Below, in pieces: positions 28,621 to 41,187 of a stretch of DNA of 64,000 bases. The notes under the pieces were generated by a model that saw only the letters and a program-made list of their open reading frames with translations, had not been told where the DNA came from and searched no databases. The stretch is from NCBI RefSeq assembly GCF_010389155.1, contig NC_057768.1, forward strand, positions 16,427,664-16,491,663. The letters are read 5' to 3'. Both the position numbers and the translations under genes were made by a program. How positions within the stretch are numbered: the stretch's first letter is position 1; the number at the start of each line of letters is the position of its first letter. This DNA is from Erigeron canadensis. Lineage: Eukaryota > Streptophyta > Magnoliopsida > Asterales > Asteraceae.

Positions 28621-30495
28621 CATAGCTATCACCCAGCTTGGGTCATTCATTGCCTCGTCAATCTTCTTCGGTTCAATCATTGATAAGAAGCTGACATATA
28701 AACATTGTTCACTGGAGGCACTTCTGGTCTGAACCCCTCTAGTGGAGTCACCGATAATCTGGTTCATTGGGTGAGCTTTTGTCCACTTAGAGTATTGACC
28801 AGGATTGTTTCTTACAACAATATCAGTGCAAGAGTTCAATTGATCTTCTGGAGTAGGATCTTGCCAGACAACTTCAGCATCTTCATCAGAATCTGTAAGA
28901 TTACGATTTGCATCATGAAATTCTTCATTTAAAGGCACTTCTTGGATGACTGGCTCAAAATCAATTGAATCTGATACTGGAGGAGTTGTACGAACATCTG
29001 ATCCAATAACAAGTTCAAAGAGTAGTTTGAAACTTATTGAAGGATAGAATGAAGTATTACTGGAAGGTTTTTCAAATTTCACTGGTTCCAAGTCAGGATG
29101 ACTGGAAACATATTAAGATGAATCTTTATTGTAGTTGATAGGATCAGATTCACCAAAGATAATTGGACTTTCTGGGGGAGAATTAAGGGTTGGCTTTTTA
29201 TTGATTGCTTCATTTGACTCATCAAATATGACATGAATTGACTCCTGGACCTTTTCCAGTCTTTTGTTGTAGACTCTGAAGGCTTTGCGAATGGCTGAAT
29301 ATCCTAAGAAATATCCCTCATCAGCTTTGGCATCAAATTTGCCTAACTGACTGGAGTTGTTCAGGATGTATACTGGACATCCAAAAACATGAAAATAACC
29401 AATATTTGGTTTTCTATTTCTTAATATTTCATAGGATGTCTTCTTATGTCTCTTCACATATACTGAGCGATTTTGAGTGTGACAAGCAGTTGCAATTGCT
29501 TCAGCCCAGTACATCTTAGGAAGACCAGATTCAGCAAGCATACTCCTGGCAGCTTCTATCAGCGTTCTGTTCTTTCTTTCTACAACTCCATTCTGCTCTG
29601 GAGTGTGTGCTGATGAGAAAATCTGGGAGATGCCAGTGTCAGTGCAGAATTTCTCTAGAGTTGCATTCTGGAATTCTGTTCCATTATCACTTCTTAACTG
29701 ACACACTTTTCGCTTGTATTTGAGTTCAATTTGCTTGATAAGAGCGATGACTTCAGCAGCAGTTTCATTCTTTGACCTAAGAAATATTACCCAACAAAAT
29801 CTGGAGTATTCATCAACAACCACCGGGGTATATTTCTTACCAGCACGAGTTTGAACATTCACTTGACCAAAGAGGTCCATATGAAGCATATGAAGAGGTT
29901 CAGATATGCTAAAATTCTGTTTTGTTTTGAAACTGGTACGTCTCTGCTTCCCCATTTCACATCCTTGACATGGCTTTTCCTTTTTGAAAGAGACAGAAGG
30001 TATCCCATCTGCAAGTTGTTTTCTGGACAACTTGTTGATATTTTTGAAATTTAAATGGGACAACCTTTTATGCCATAGCCAGTTTGTGTCTTCATCAGCC
30101 TTGGTATAGAAACACTGCTCTGAAGGAGAGCTTTCCATATCCATCACGTACACATTCCCTTTTCTGGGAGCAATCAATACTACCTTCCAATCCTTATTAA
30201 ATACGATGCCTTGAGAGATGTTAAATAGCACCTAGTAGCCATCATCACACAACTGGCTCACACTTATGAGATTATATTTCAACCAATTTACATAAGCCAC
30301 TCGTCTGAATTTGACTTGACTATTATTCAGAACATCGTATCCCTCAGTCTTTCTAGAACCATCATTTCCAAAAGTAATGGAGGGTCTGTCTGAAACTTTG
30401 AACTCCTCTAGCAGGGTCTTACATCCGGTCATTGTCCTGCCAGCAGCGCTATCAAGATACCAAATATATTTCTTTCGATCGCCCTGCACATCCAC
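28582..30495 (-). pseudogene. S1 protease and integrase
   Basis: The protease segment starts near 30450: WYLDSAAGRTMTG, where the usual active-site D-S-G reads D-S-A. After TAG at 30232 (Gln in S2) comes the zinc-binding HKRLSHLNFKN stretch and C-x2-C (CQGCEMGKQ). The integrase core follows: LHMDLFG, SDNGTEF and HTPEQNGVVERKNR, covering D-D-E. The GYSAIRKAFRVYNKR segment is the usual tail of the core. A stop at 29113 (TAA; Glu in S2) separates the acidic linker (29091-28582) that leads to the reverse transcriptase. Confidence 0.82.
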
Positions 30496-31088
30496 CAGAT
30501 TATTAGTTTAAGGTTTGCGAACCCATCGACTGATGGGTTCTCTGGATCCACAAGGTTGGATCCCAGCTGGTATCTAGTTGATTTCACTTTCAAAAATAGT
30601 GGGTTTCTCAGAAAACACCACTGGAACTGACAGTTTTGAAACCTTTTCCTTTTTCTTGTGAATATGTGTGCTCGATTTTTCTTTCTTGGAAAAAGGTTTT
30701 GTATTTTGTTTAGGGCCAAATGAAGTACCCTCAAAATTGTTAATTCTTGCATTACAACTTTGAACTTGACGAGCCAGTAGTTTAAACTGACTCTCCAGCC
30801 TTAACTAAAAATTTTCTTCAGATGACACCATAGCCTTTCCAGTTGACTGTACTTTTAGCTTAGGTGGAGGAACAACATTCTTCTTTTTCTGAACCTGGGG
30901 TTCTTTAGAAGATGATTGAGGCAAAGGTTTATTCTGCTTAACCTTATTGATTAGAGCATTCATCTATGGAGCTCCAGTCTTAACCTCAGACAATTGAACA
31001 AGAGGAATAATACAAGTTTTGGGTGTTGTTGGTTCATCGTAGATAGTGCTAGGTTTTAGCACTTCAGGCAGTCGGTCAACAACAGGTA

Positions 31089-32885
31089 TTAATGCAATAG
31101 CATTAACATCACCCCCAGATATGCACGTTTTTGGGATGGGTATTGGTTACGTGCAACATCATATGGTTTCTTGGTCTCAAGCCAAGACTGGATAACATGT
31201 TTTTCTTTTGATAAAAGATTTTTCAGTTCTTCTTTTTCTTGGACCAGTTGTTCAGTAACCAAAACTTGTGCTTTAAAAGCGAGTTCAATATCTTGCAATT
31301 CTTTTAACTTAGATTGTAAGTTTGTCATTTCAGAAAAATCTATTTCAAAATTATTTGACATTTCTAAACGAACAGTTTCCACAAACATTAAATCAGAGTT
31401 TAAAGCTTCAGCAATGTCCAATTTTAATTCAGGATCAGTTTCTTTGTCATAATCTATTACCTTTTTAATGACAATGTCCACCCATCTTCCAGATGTGACA
31501 TCTTCTTTCACCAGATGCTCTTCATCAACTAGAGCCATATAACAACAATCTCTTTCTTCTTCATCATCAACTGATGAGTCATCAGAGGGAACCCATTCTT
31601 CTTTTGCCACCATGCATTTATTATTATCTTTCTCTGCAGACATGAGATCAATTTGAGCTTTAAGCTTTTTGTATTTTAATCTGTAGCTATCATCAGGCTT
31701 GTTATACGACGTTGATGGACCAGATTGTGAGACAAACTGATTGGACTTGCACTCTTTCATGAAATGACCTTTTCTGCCACACTTGAAGCATGTCAGATTG
31801 GTCTTGTCAGTGGAAGAACTAGGTGCATTGTGTCCAGTGGGTCTGTTAGCTCTGGTTTTAAAACGGTTAAACGTTTTAGCCATCATAGCCATCAGATCAT
31901 CACTATCAGTTTCATCATAATCTGGAGAGATATTATTCATGACTCCAGAATCCATTAATTCAGACAACATCTTCTTCATCGAAAATACATTCTCGGAAGA
32001 CATTAATGTTGCACATGGTGGTTCAGTATGATTAACCACAAGGGAACTACTGGAAGCATGATTAATAGCATCTTTTTCTGCCTCAATTCTTTGGGCTTGA
32101 TTCTCTTCAGTGAATCTGAAGGCTCCATACAAAGATGACAGAGTATGAGAGTGCAAGGTTTTACCTTGTCTCAAGACCACGATCATATGAGACCATTTTG
32201 AAGGAAGGATATCACAAAATTTTTCAAGAAGTATGTCCTTGTCCTTTTTTACCCCAAGCCCTCTCAACTAGTTTATGATGGACATAAATCTGGTGTAGGT
32301 ACCAGTTAATGATTCATTGGGTAGGGCAAAAAATGACTCGTACTTCTTATTCAAAGCCACTTTCCAGTTAACAATAGTATCATCACCACCTTCATACTGG
32401 TTCTCTAGTTCATCCCACATGCTTTTGGCACTAGGATAAAGCACTAGTGTGGGAATAAGAGCTTCAGGAATGGCCCCAAGGATCATGACTTTTAAGGTAG
32501 TGTCAATATTGACCAGTCTCCTTTCCTCTTCAGACCAGTGTTACTCTCTCTTTTCCCTCCTAGATCTTGCTCCAGTTGGATCAAGAAGTGGATTGAGAGG
32601 ACTTCTAGGAATATAGGGTCCTTCATTTAAAATTTTAAGCATATTCCTCTCAATATCAGTAACATGTAATAACATCCTAGCTTTCCACGTAAAAAATTCA
32701 TCACCATTCCCACTAAACTTGGGAACAGGAGTGTTTGAGTAGTGCACATGCACGTGTGGAGAAGCAGGAATAGGAGGTGGTGGTGGTGGATTATTGTTAG
32801 CATGGTCATTGGTTTGTTCAAATTCATTTATGGGTGGAGATCCATTGTTTAAAGGGTTTCCTTGTGTATTCTCTGGGTTGGCCAT
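31089..32885 (-). pseudogene. S1 gag
   Basis: Nucleocapsid/capsid precursor. The start at 32883-32885 gives MANPENTQGNPLNNG with a polyproline patch. The reading frame is continuous over 1.8 kb except for two in-frame stops, TAA at 32541-32543 and TAG at 32268-32270. Motifs: VPKFSGNGDEFFTWKARM (gag N-terminal domain), LPSKWSHMIVVL, then a CCHC knuckle CFKCGRKGHFMKEC (about 31748-31789). The C-terminal part is acidic and coiled-coil-like (ELKNLLSKEKHVIQSW). Beyond 31089 a frameshifted tail continues to about 30500. Confidence 0.8.
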
Positions 32886-32923
32886 CGAGAGAATGCAGAT
32901 CTAGGCAAGTATGTTAGCCTTCT

Positions 32924-32935
32924 GCTCTGATACCA
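32924..32935 (-). other. S1 primer-binding site
   Basis: Minus strand TGGTATCAGAGC, the exact initiator-Met tRNA complement used by plant copia elements, 2 bp inside the LTR. Confidence 0.85.
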
Positions 32936-32937
32936 AT

Positions 32938-33908
32938 TGTAAAGTCCCTCACTCGATGGTTTAACCCACAAGTGTAGAATAACAAGTCAAGTAATCACTA
33001 GATAGGACTAGTATGAAACTTCAAGTAAGCACTAGAATGGACTAGTATTACGATAAATATAAATGCAAGAATATATATAACGTAATACGTACTTAAGCAA
33101 TATAAAGATAAGCAAGTAAGTAAATGGTGAGACATAATGTAATTTTTCAAGTGTATTTTATTTATTGATGTTAAATAAACTACAAGGTTGTTGCGGAACA
33201 AGATATTACAAAGTAAGTATCTAAACAACCTATGAATTACAAGTGATCTAATTTTTGCTAAATAAACTCTTTGATCGAAATACTTAAAGTTGTGAAGTAT
33301 GACTGTTTAGATCGAGAGTATTTGAGCAAAGGCACCAAATTGCAAAAGTATGTAATTTGGACGAGGAAGTGACTTGGTATTTATAGGCAAAAAGAATAAA
33401 TATAATATTCTTTTTGCCGTACAAATGTGGTTACATGCATTTAAGGAACTTACTTTAATTCCTTAAAAGCATCGATTAAAGTACAAGAATAAAGTCACAT
33501 GATAGTGACTTGTCTTCTAATTAACCAACCACCTTTACATGCGTGTAAGGCTTTTAACAAAAGACAAATGGATTGTCTGGTTAAAGGCATGTAAAGGCAT
33601 AAAGTCAATTCCTCAAAATCAGTGTTCAGACTTGTAAGGTCTAGAACACTGACAGGAACTCCAGTCAGGAGATCTGGTAAGTCTTCCAGTGAGCTCCGCT
33701 ATTTGCCAGACTTCTTTCTTCAGACTTCAGTGAGAATGTTCTTTAGTAGAAAGATCTTGACTGGAGTGAAGTCCAGTAAACCAATCTGGTGGAATCCAGA
33801 TTTCTATACAAGTAAGTTGTTCACTGGTCTTCATATAATTTATGGACAAATCTTCAGATAGCTCCAGTAAGCACGTCTGGAACAAGTCCAATAAATCTGG
33901 ACCTAACA
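32938..33908 (-). repeat. S1 5' LTR
   Basis: 971 bp. On the minus strand it starts TGTTAGGTCCAGATT and ends GGGACTTTACA. A TATAAATA box at 33379-33386 (minus) is the likely promoter. It is related in layout to the LTR at 43199-44069 but diverged in sequence. Confidence 0.8.
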
Positions 33909-34257
33909 AATAATCATCCAAAATAAATGTAGGGAACATATCTGTATGAAAGGGAAATTGATATCAAAGCTACAAAAGATATATCATTAAGATAAAATTC
34001 CTTACTAGTACATCGAGATATATTTCCAAAAGATGATATGTGTTCCAAAAGAGGATATATATATAACAGCAAGCTACAATCATAAAACATGTTCGAGTAA
34101 TCACATGCATTAGAGTACAACAAAAAGGTCAAGTGAAGTAAACCCAACTAGGTACCATCTAGTTTAAATGACGATCTCAAAGCATTTGATGTAGCATTCT
34201 TCCTTCTTCCGGGTACAATAAAAAAGGTCACATCAAGTAAGCCAAACCAAGTGCTAT

Positions 34258-35160
34258 TTAGTCTAAAGGACCGTCTCGAAGCATTTGAATGTAGCAAACT
34301 CTTCCTTCTTCTGGGAACTGAAGAAATATCTTAGCCATACTTTGATTTTGATAGATAATATGCATACCTTTCACACGTTGATTCCAAGTGATGTTAGGCA
34401 AATTTTGTATCTCCAAAATATCTTGATCCAATATACCACCGGCAATGTTAGAACCTTGATTGGCACTCTCAACAATTTTTTCACCCAAAGAGTTGATGGA
34501 ACTTTGGATACTTTTAGTCAAGTCTATGGAACATCCGCGGAAAGTATCATTGAAATCATCAGCACTCTTGCTTCTTTTTCTTTTATTAATCACACTACTT
34601 GGAGGTCCATTGGACATGGGAGCATCAATATCAACGTCAACAGGGGTAGTAATTGGTGGGGAAGTTACTGGTGTCGCCGGTGAATCCTCTAAAGTATCTT
34701 CATCTCCAAGATCAACAACTTGAGATCCTGTAGCCCTGTCTTTACCAAAGATAGTACAGAGCTTTTCATTGAATGGCAATGGCTTGCCTCTAAAACTAGC
34801 TACAATTTTTTGAGACTACAATATAAAGTGATTATGTGCATTAGTATTTGTAAGTGATGTAGCAATGGTCATCAAATAATATATAAAATGATATACTTTG
34901 ATGTATTCATTCCACACTTGGTCTTCTGCATTAATGCAACATGTTTGAGAATTCCAACCAAAGCCACTTGTGTTTGTACCGACTAGCATATCATGCACAA
35001 TGCTAAAGGTATCCAGGTTTGAAGCCATTATCTGCACTTGAGTACTTACCAGATGTATGCAAATCCATGAGGGCATCTATCAGCTTTGCATCTTCATGTG
35101 TTGTCGATGATCTTTTGTTTCTTCCAGCACCTCGAGCTACACTTGGACTTGAATCTGCCA
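34258..35160 (-). pseudogene. Harbinger C ORF1 (Myb/SANT-like), at least two exons
   Basis: DNA-binding accessory protein of the Harbinger pair. The upstream segment (35160 to about 34905) reads TTHEDAKLIDALMDLHTSGK, ADNGFKPGYL and, after a frame change near 35040, GFGWNSQTCCINAEDQVWNEYIK, a Myb/SANT-like layout. A GT donor follows AAA near 34900. The next exon begins near 34812 with SQKIVASFRGKPLPFNEKL and runs to 34258. A nuclear-type basic patch KRKRSKS lies in the second exon. Confidence 0.6.
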
Positions 35161-35387
35161 CGCCTGTAATGTATACTAACAATAATGATAATAATACTTT
35201 ACAAACTATAAATCTGCTATAACAAAATTAGAAGTAACAAAGTCAAAAACTAGTAGCAACAATATATGTTCCATCTAATTCTCATAGGCAACCCTTCATA
35301 GATTGAAAAAAAGAAAAAAATAAACTTAGACAAATAATATATATGATTATATATTCACTGTAGGTACCAATTTTTACCTTAACTAAC

Positions 35388-35921
35388 CTTAAACCACTTC
35401 CATCTCTCATCTAATTCATTATCTGGCACAGGGACTGGTGTCTTGTAAAAATCTTTGTGTAGTTGACATATCGCATTTAAGACTAGCTTGAAATACCGAC
35501 TTATCGTTTAAGTGGACCTTTGAAATCTGTTGACTATTATTCGAATATTCTGATTATGTCCAAGTATATGTAAGAACATTGCAACTTGTTCATCCATTTC
35601 CATGTTTTTCGTGCTACATAACCCCCCTCTAGTCTCAAGAATCTCACAAAGTGTTTCAAAAGCATATATATTCATTCTTACATTTACGATACTTGTAGTA
35701 TCACTTGCATATACCATTCTTACCATATTTTGGCGTCTTTCATAATAACTTACAAAATAATTTTGACGCAATGCTCTAGACTCGATTATGTTATTCATTG
35801 CAGCACCACACAATAAAAACCATCAGGCCACAAAATGTATAGTGTGAGATACTCCTAACGCGGATAACATTGAAGCTTGTCTAGTTTGGATGCTATGTCG
35901 AGACAACCTTGTTCTAGTCAT
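35388..35921 (-). pseudogene. Harbinger C transposase, N-terminal exon only
   Basis: The ATG at 35919-35921 gives MTRTRLSRHS. After an in-frame stop near 35825 it continues as IYAFETLCEILETRGGL and VAMFLHILGHNQNIRIIVNRF. A frameshift near 35510 follows, then YFKLVLNAICQLHKDF and DERWKWFK before a GT donor at 35387. These are the helix-turn-helix and linker regions of a PIF transposase. The D-D-E exons that should follow are absent. Confidence 0.65.
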
Positions 35922-36737
35922 CTATGAAGTATATATTTAGCAAAAGTCATGTTAAGTTAGCTTTAAGTTAATGTTATGGTAACGTCTTTAAATGCATATA
36001 TCGTCGAAAAAGAATATCATGAATTAAAAGATTACAAAATAATCAAAAAATACAATAAATTTTTAAATGTTCAATAAATTTTTATCGATTTGAGTAATCA
36101 ACTTTGACAAAACTCAAAAAATCATGGACAAAATATTACAACTAATAAGAATAATACTTTTCTTTCTACAAATCAAAGTGTGGGTGTTTATTGGAAACAA
36201 ATCATATGTATCTTTTACAAAGCTACTTAGATCAATATATAATTGGCCGATCTTTTTATTGGAATAAAACAAAATATTTTTTTTAAGATTTGAAAATAAG
36301 ATCATTCGTATAAGGTTACAAAAAGGGGTGAAACTTTTTTTCCCCAAGATCCAGTTATATATCAATCACATATTTTTGACTGATAATAATAAAAAGAAAG
36401 AATTAGATAGAGAAGAAATACCTTGGTTAAGGATGAAGAGGATAAGATCTGGCTAGGGTTTTTTACTCTAGAGAGAGTATTGTTGATGATATTATTTGAT
36501 TGTGATAAAATGTGCAAGGCACATGTATTAACTTTTATAATCCCCAAATTTTATAATCTCCGTCCCTTTTCCATGATAGAATGGAAATGTTTTCTCCACA
36601 TTTAATAAAGAATCAAAAGTAAAGAAAGAGAATGAAAATCTGACAATGTCTTTCCATTCTCTTAGTAAAACAAACAAAGGATATTATTCTCTTTCCTTTT
36701 CTCTTCTTTCCATTCTCATGTACCAAACAACCCCTAA

Positions 36738-38430
36738 GTATCTAGCTGAGTTGAACGAGAAGAAAAAGCAAGCTGGTTTAGCCAGTTCTTCAAGTATCTC
36801 CACCATTGAATTATATTTCTTTTGTAAGCATAATTCATGGGTATATGATACTAGATGTGGTACTTATATCTATAATACATTACAGGGGATTAAAGGAAGG
36901 GAGAAACTGAAGCCAGGAGCTTTGCAACTGTCCATGAATAATGTTCTACCGGCAGTAGTGGAAGCTATAAGAGACTTTCATTTAGTTTTACGTACTAGAT
37001 TAGTTATTGTGTTAGACAATTATCATTATGCACCTTCTATTTCTAAAGGTCTACTTCCAGTTTCTTTGTTAAAAGACAAAGGTTTTTCATTAATGTTTTT
37101 AATGATTATGGTATTTCAGTTTTTAGAAATTATGTTATTATTTTAATACTATTCCATGTAACAGTATTTTTGAAATTGATATATGTGGTTGTGATTCAAA
37201 TGATAATTCAATGTATAATGTTAGCAAAAGAGTCAAACCTAACTTGGACTCTGCCTATCTTTGGCATTGTCATCTTACTCACGTTGGCAAGAAACACAAT
37301 GAAAGACTTCAACATGAAGGGATCTTACAATCAAATGATGAAGAATCATTTGAAAATGTGTGTCTTGTGTTTTTGGCAAGATGACAAGAAATCCTTTTCC
37401 GCATAAACCGGATAGGGCTATAGAGATACTTGGACTCATACATACTGATGTTTGTGGCCCATTTACACATGTGTCAAGGAAAGGTGCTTGTTACTTCATA
37501 ACTTTTACGGATTATTTTCAGTCGTTATGGTTATGTTTACTTGCTTAAACATAAACATAAAGTCTTTGAAACATTCAAAGAGTTTAAAAATGAAGTAGAA
37601 AATCAACTCGGTAAAACCATCAAGAGTCTCCGTTCGGATCCGAGATGGAGAATACTTAAGCCAAGAGTTTAAGGATTATCTAAAAGCTTGCACAATTATT
37701 CAACAGCCTACTCCTCCATATACTCCACAACAAAATGGTATATTTGAGAGGAGAAATCGAACCTTGTTGAACATGGTGAGATCGATGATGAACCTTACGG
37801 CTCTCCCATTTTCCTTTTGGGATTATGCTCTAGAGACTACTGTACACATTCTCAATATGGTTCCAACCAAGAAGGTTGACAAGACACCGCATGAATTGTG
37901 GCATGGAAGTGTTCGTAATTTGTCTTAGTTAAGAGTCTGGGGATGTGAGCCACTTGTGAAGAGAGATATGTCTGACAAACTTCAACCCATACCAGTTAAG
38001 TGCATATTTGTAGGATACCCTAAGGAAACGATGGGTTACTACTTCTACTTTCCTACCGAAAACACTGTTAAAGTTGCCAGATATGCTGAGTTCTTTGAAA
38101 AGAATCTCATCAATCAAGAAAACAGTGGAAGGATTGTAGAACTTGATGAGACTCAAGAGGAAGATGTTTCACCTTCGGAAAACACTAGCGATCATCAACT
38201 TGGGGAGGAATATGTTCAACGTGATGGACCTCAAGTTGATGCGATTCCAATTCGTAGGTCCTCAAGGACAATACGTGCTCGTGAAAAGTTGAATCTAAAT
38301 ATAGAATCTGAGGAACACGTATTAGGAGATCTAGATGACGTTGAGATTTTATTATCTATATTAGTCTTTGTATCTAAAATGGATGTTCACAATTTGAAAG
38401 GACCCCAAATTAGATTATTCAAAACTTAGG
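36738..38430 (+). pseudogene. Ty1/copia polyprotein fragment (copia-B)
   Basis: Begins in the frame KYLAELNEKKKQAG right after the Harbinger C target duplication. The protease site is WVYDTRCGTYIYNTLQG (D-T-R in place of D-T-G). The pre-integrase part is around 37240-37400 (LDSAYLWHCHLTHVGKK in broken frame). Integrase has HTDVCGPF (37437-37460), an SD-containing segment near 37635-37660, and YTPQQNGIFERRNRTLL (about 37720-37770). The tail includes KCIFVGYPKETMGYYF (38001-38048) and an acidic linker up to 38429. Frame breaks occur near 37147, 37400, 37545, 37640 and 37927. Reverse transcriptase and both LTRs are missing. Confidence 0.75.
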
Positions 38431-41187
38431 GTTTATAGTGTAAATAATTAAAGTTGAATTTAATTACTCCTCATCGAACTCAGCTTCCCTTGAAAAGGGT
38501 TATTGATTTCGAAACCCTAACTAATAAAAGAAATCGAAATCGATCTCCCTTGTGAAGGGAAGGTCGAATTCAAGAACCCTAATTTTAACCAAAAATGTTT
38601 AATCAAAAACCTTTTAATAAAACATGAACATCCTAATTAGTTACGATTAATTAATTAAGAAAATATATTAATCTAGTTTAATATACATGCAATAATTAAC
38701 TAACCTAACTAATTATATGCGGAATAAGTTAATAAAACAATTAACTAACTAATTATCTAGAACGATCTATCATGCATGCAAGATAACCAACTAATAAATA
38801 TATAGACAGAAAGAAACCTAACCTCTTTGTAGAAACCCATAGACGAGAACTCAGTCACGTACTAGAGCCCAAGTGTAAGAACTCCTCTAAAGACTCGTAC
38901 ACACAAACGAATCTTCGGCACTTAGCTAAGTGCTAGCTATAGCTCTACGTTATAACAAAATCCACCATATTTAAAAATAACTAGAATGGCTTAGTCGAAA
39001 TCCCTAAGTAAAATAGTTAGAGAATTTCGACCCTAGCTCAAAAAGAGAGAAGAGAGAATTGATTTGAAAAAGGGTTTTAGGTCTCTATTTAAAAGAATAG
39101 AAAACCTTTAGGTTTTCTTATCCCAATTAATGTGGGACAAGGAAACAACCTTTTTTCCTTTTCTCCATTGTTTGTGTGTGGCCGACCCGATGGGCTATAC
39201 GGGTCAATCTTGTTTGGCCCATGGTCAAATGGATTGGCCCATGATGCTTAGATGCCCGATCCAATTTTGACCCGCTCGTCATTTTCAAATCTAGTTTTGG
39301 AAACTGTGAAATGTTCATTTGAAAACTAAATTTTTTGTGAAAACTAGAAAACTGCCAAAACACACTATGATCTAAGTTTAACCCAATGTGTTTTAATTGT
39401 GTTTTTATAGAACACAATGTGTTTTTATTGTGTAATCTAAAACACGTTATGTTAAGTTTTAAATCACAGTGTGTTTTTGATAGCGCTGTAAATCAGAAAT
39501 TGTTCAAACACACTGTGATATAAACTTAACATAATGTGTTTTTGAAAAACATATTAAAAACACGTTGTGTTAAATAAGATCACAGTGTGTTTTATTCAGT
39601 TTTTTGGTTTTCACGAAAATTTTAGTTTTCAAATGATCAAAACCCTTTGGAAACTTTCTAAAAGTTCTTTTAGAAACTTCTAGTTATTATGTTTTACAAT
39701 GGATATTTGTTATTAATATAAAGTCCAACTAAGCCCTTCCCATTTTTAGCATGCGACCCTAAAGGTTTATAAATATGATGCCGTATAAATATATTGGAAT
39801 ATTCTCATAATTTCAACACGCCCATTAGTAGGTGCTAATCGAAAGATTGGTTTTAAGCATGCATATATAGAGCTTGGAGCGTATGAATAAGAATGCTATT
39901 ATTCTCATCCAACACTTCTGATAAGTTCCAATATACAATTACTAAAATTTTATCACAACGTGATTAATTAGCAAATCTAACTCCAAATTCTTAGTCAATT
40001 TACATTAACCAAGAATATGCCTTCCCTTAGGGGTCTTGCTTAATTTATCACTTGTATTAAACCTTTTAGAATATCCATGCAATCTCTCTCTGAAGCCTGT
40101 CGCAAGCATCTCGTAAATATGATATGATAAAATATCACATATCCCACAAGATGTTTCTCTATGCCTTTAGAGGGGCGATATATTTTATAATTCCAATAGT
40201 GGACAACTATTGAGATATTACGAAAAATCCATACATCTCTTTCGTCCATATGGAATTTATTGCTTATCGACAATCCAAGACTCTTGGATCTCGAATATAG
40301 TTTAGCTAAGCTAACCAATTTATTTGAATTATATACATGAATTATGACATAGTCGAGAAACTTCTTTTCGTGAGTAGTTATCTCATAAAAATTTGAAGTT
40401 TCACTATGAATATCTACTCAGATAACGTCACGAGGTTCATCTAAACTGAACACTTATCTAGAGATAATTCTAGATACGATCATGTAATCTTATTTAAGCT
40501 AATATTCATAGATTAAATTCGAAGTCTTTACACAATACCTCAATTGTTTTTATATTAACCAACAAAGACGCGTTAATCCATTATGCTTCTAAAGAGCACA
40601 TTCGGATTGTTGATGATTTGAAGGTTTCCGATCATATCTAAAGATACTATATAACGGTTTATGTTAACCTTTAGGTTGCACCATTTATCGTCCTCGCTTA
40701 TGGTGACCTTTTATTGCTTAAAACTCATAGCTAACTTATGAGTTTATAGCAAATAGTATCTTGTTACTTCAAGATAAGCTTTAAGTTGGATTCAGATATC
40801 AATTTCATTGACTTCAAATGCTTTGCAACTTTACAAGCTTTCAATCATCACTTATATCAACTTTACAAGAGCTACATCGCTCCTACTGAATCTAAGAATT
40901 TTAGAAATCCTTGATTTTGATACGTTTCACTTATTGTGGAAACCATGAAGATATTTATCAATCAAGGCTAACTTTTGATACAAATCATTACTTGTTAGAC
41001 ATAAAACAAGATAAATCTTATTAGTTTCATAACATATAACCTTCACTACTTGGAATAAGGTTTAACCAAAAAAGGGGATGAAGTTACTTTAGATCATCTT
41101 GAACCATAGCTTGTATATATTTATTATTGTTTTTTCTTTCAGAGCAATATGATTATCTATTTTCAATATTATTATTTTTGATAATAA
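38431..41187. other. Non-coding region, retroelement-like
   Basis: No ORF with a recognisable motif. A boundary-like 'ctcatccaaca' at 39903-39913 could be the start of a minus-strand LTR (TGTTGGATGAG), but no partner end or target duplication was found. It contains a foldback (39314-39637). Confidence 0.45.
39314..39637. repeat. Inverted repeat with internal 'aacacactgtga' repeats
   Basis: The left arm 'tcatttgaaaactaaa' (39315-39330) is mirrored by 'tttagttttcaaatga' (39620-39635). The inner arms 'gtgaaaactagaaaactg' and 'cagttttttggttttcac' also pair. Between them, 'acacactgtgat' and its complement 'atcacagtgtgt' occur several times on alternating strands. Confidence 0.6.

Larger units (their letters stand above)
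26767..33908 (-). mobile_element. Sirevirus-like Ty1/copia element S1 with single LTR
   Basis: Read on the minus strand: 5' LTR (32938-33908), primer-binding site, gag, protease, integrase, reverse transcriptase, RNase H, and a 3' non-coding tail down to 26767. The 3' LTR is absent. The coding line is nearly collinear but carries several in-frame stops, so the copy is inactive. A sister copy, S2, occupies 52407-57601. Confidence 0.85.
34120..36734 (-). mobile_element. Truncated PIF/Harbinger element (Harbinger C)
   Basis: The right end is well defined: 'catgtaccaaacaacccc' at 36717-36734 followed by TAA, i.e. a GGGGTTGTTTGGT-type TIR. The left end was not found. On the minus strand come first a transposase N-terminal exon, then a Myb-like ORF1, with the catalytic transposase exons missing. 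A roughly 100-bp duplication (34127-34212 and 34226-34316) covers the 3' end of ORF1. The right flank is a copia protease frame, so it inserted into copia-B. Confidence 0.65.

Noticed and set aside
38379..39913. Solo LTR from about 38379 to 39913
   Set aside because: The right boundary looks LTR-like (ctcatccaaca), but no TG/CA partner with a matching 5-bp duplication could be found.
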